Assembly (NCBI GenBank): GCA_003513855.1
Contig: DOTC01000076.1
Span: 1-5,986, forward strand
DNA length: 5,986 bases
Direction of reading: 5' to 3'
DNA from: Deltaproteobacteria bacterium
GTDB taxonomy: Bacteria; Desulfobacterota; Deferrimicrobia; Deferrimicrobiales; Deferrimicrobiaceae
Positions 5,419 through 5,986 of this stretch are shown here, in pieces. A program made the translations under genes and the position numbers. The notes beneath the pieces are model-generated. The model ran no database searches. It was not told where the DNA came from and saw only the letters and a list, made by a program, of their open reading frames with translations. Every line of letters begins with the position of its first letter. Position 1 is the first letter of the stretch.

Positions 5419-5886
5419 CTATTTGACTTGCGTGGTGAGAAAGATGGGAAGCGTCATGTGCCCGATCTGGTCCTGCAATTCCTCGATGCCGTCGATATGG
5501 CGGTCCTCGTCCTGGAGGATCTGTTCCAGGATCTCCCGTGTGGCGAAATCGCCTACCTCCCCGGCCAGAACGATGGCACGATTATAGGCCTCGATGGCGC
5601 CCATCTCGAGGGCGTGGTCTCCGGCGAGCTGTTTGGGCACGTCCTTGCCGATGAGCATCTTCCCGAGGTTGCTGACCGTCGGGGTCCCTTCCAGGAAGAG
5701 GATCCGACCGATGAGTTTCTCGGCGTGCTTCATCTCGTCGATGGCCCGTTTTTCGAAATGCTGGTGCAGCTTCTCGTACCCCCAGTTGGCGCACATCTCC
5801 GAATGCACCATGTACTGGTTGATGGCTGTGAGTTCGTCCGCCAGCAGCGAATCCAACGTCTGGATGAGCTTCCTGTTCCCCTTCAT
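5419..5886 (-). CDS. bfr: Bacterioferritin (haem-type)
   Basis: This 155-residue protein is a near full-length bacterioferritin. Such proteins form 24-subunit cytoplasmic shells that oxidise Fe(II) with O2 or H2O2 and store the Fe(III) mineral. All six ferroxidase ligands are at canonical positions: Glu18, Glu51, His54, Glu94, Glu127 and His130. Met52, the axial haem ligand that pairs across the subunit dimer, is present in I-D-E-M-K-H-A, so this is the haem-binding type rather than a plain ferritin or Dps. The start at 5886 follows GGGGAGGAAGG at good spacing; the longer in-frame start at 5967 would translate through the promoter region and is rejected. A TATAAT box on the minus strand lies 55 bases upstream of the start. 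The TfoX-domain gene follows directly. A role in iron storage and oxidative-stress protection is well supported by family knowledge. Confidence 0.96.
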   Translation of the reverse strand: MKGNRKLIQTLDSLLADELTAINQYMVHSEMCANWGYEKLHQHFEKRAIDEMKHAEKLIGRILFLEGTPTVSNLGKMLIGKDVPKQLAGDHALEMGAIEAYNRAIVLAGEVGDFATREILEQILQDEDRHIDGIEELQDQIGHMTLPIFLTTQVK

Positions 5887-5940
5887 CGGCCTTCCTCCCC
5901 TTCTGGTTGTCGGGGTCGTCGTTTCCTTCGACCGGATTCG

Positions 5941-5954
5941 ATTATACCGTACGG
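5941..5954 (-). promoter_or_regulatory. Candidate bacterioferritin promoter -10 box with adjacent palindrome
   Basis: On the minus strand a perfect TATAAT (5946-5941) is placed to give a leader of about 50 bases. The -35 region at 17 bases (CAATGA) is a poor match. Directly next to the -10 box, in the spacer, lies the 8-bp perfect palindrome CCGTACGG (5947-5954), a possible operator. A further small inverted repeat, AATG-6-CATT, lies at 5955-5968. None matches a standard Fur box well enough to name it. Confidence 0.5.
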
Positions 5955-5986
5955 AATGCGATATCATTGCAGAAACCGGTGTCCTT

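Noticed and set aside
5950..5970. Fur box upstream of bacterioferritin
   Set aside because: The AATGATA half resembles a Fur half-site, but the second half is out of register by one base and poorly matched.

Overview
This is a GC-rich bacterial chromosomal window with tightly packed genes and short intergenic gaps. I see no rRNA, tRNA, CRISPR array, insertion sequence or phage gene. It carries nine genes: eight complete and one cut by the left edge. The gene set is two proteins with an iron-sulfur-flavoprotein-like cysteine motif, a third flavodoxin-fold reductase, an aldo/keto reductase and a haem-type bacterioferritin. Together with the base composition this suggests an anaerobic or facultative Gram-negative bacterium, perhaps of the deltaproteobacterial type. 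The lineage is inference, because no phylogenetic marker is present.

Layout from left to right. On the minus strand lie a four-helix membrane protein (730-1101) and, downstream of it, an exported dienelactone-hydrolase-family protein (673 down to 1, C-terminus missing). A 78-bp AT-rich divergent gap follows. On the plus strand come two overlapping flavodoxin-fold genes (1180-1752 and 1749-2417, ATGA overlap), then an aldo/keto reductase (2535-3482). Convergent to it on the minus strand is a 190-aa iron-sulfur-flavoprotein-like reductase (3511-4083) with a good sigma70-type promoter at 4154-4182. Divergent from that gene are an 87-aa two-helix membrane protein (4250-4513) and a DUF985/Cupin_5-type cupin (4552-5025) on the plus strand. 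The right end holds a minus-strand pair: bacterioferritin (5419-5886) followed by a TfoX N-terminal-domain protein (5038-5391).

How the genes may work together: the centre (1180-4083) is a redox neighbourhood of three flavodoxin-fold proteins and one NAD(P)H-dependent carbonyl reductase, bordered by iron storage on the right and a hydrolase on the left. A role in electron transfer or detoxification of quinones, carbonyls or oxidants fits but is not proven. The most unusual point is the overlapping pair at 1180-2417. The first protein has the four-cysteine motif but lacks the usual FMN phosphate loop. The second has the phosphate loop but lacks the cysteine motif. They may act as two complementary subunits. 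I found no clearly new defence, mobile or RNA-based system here.
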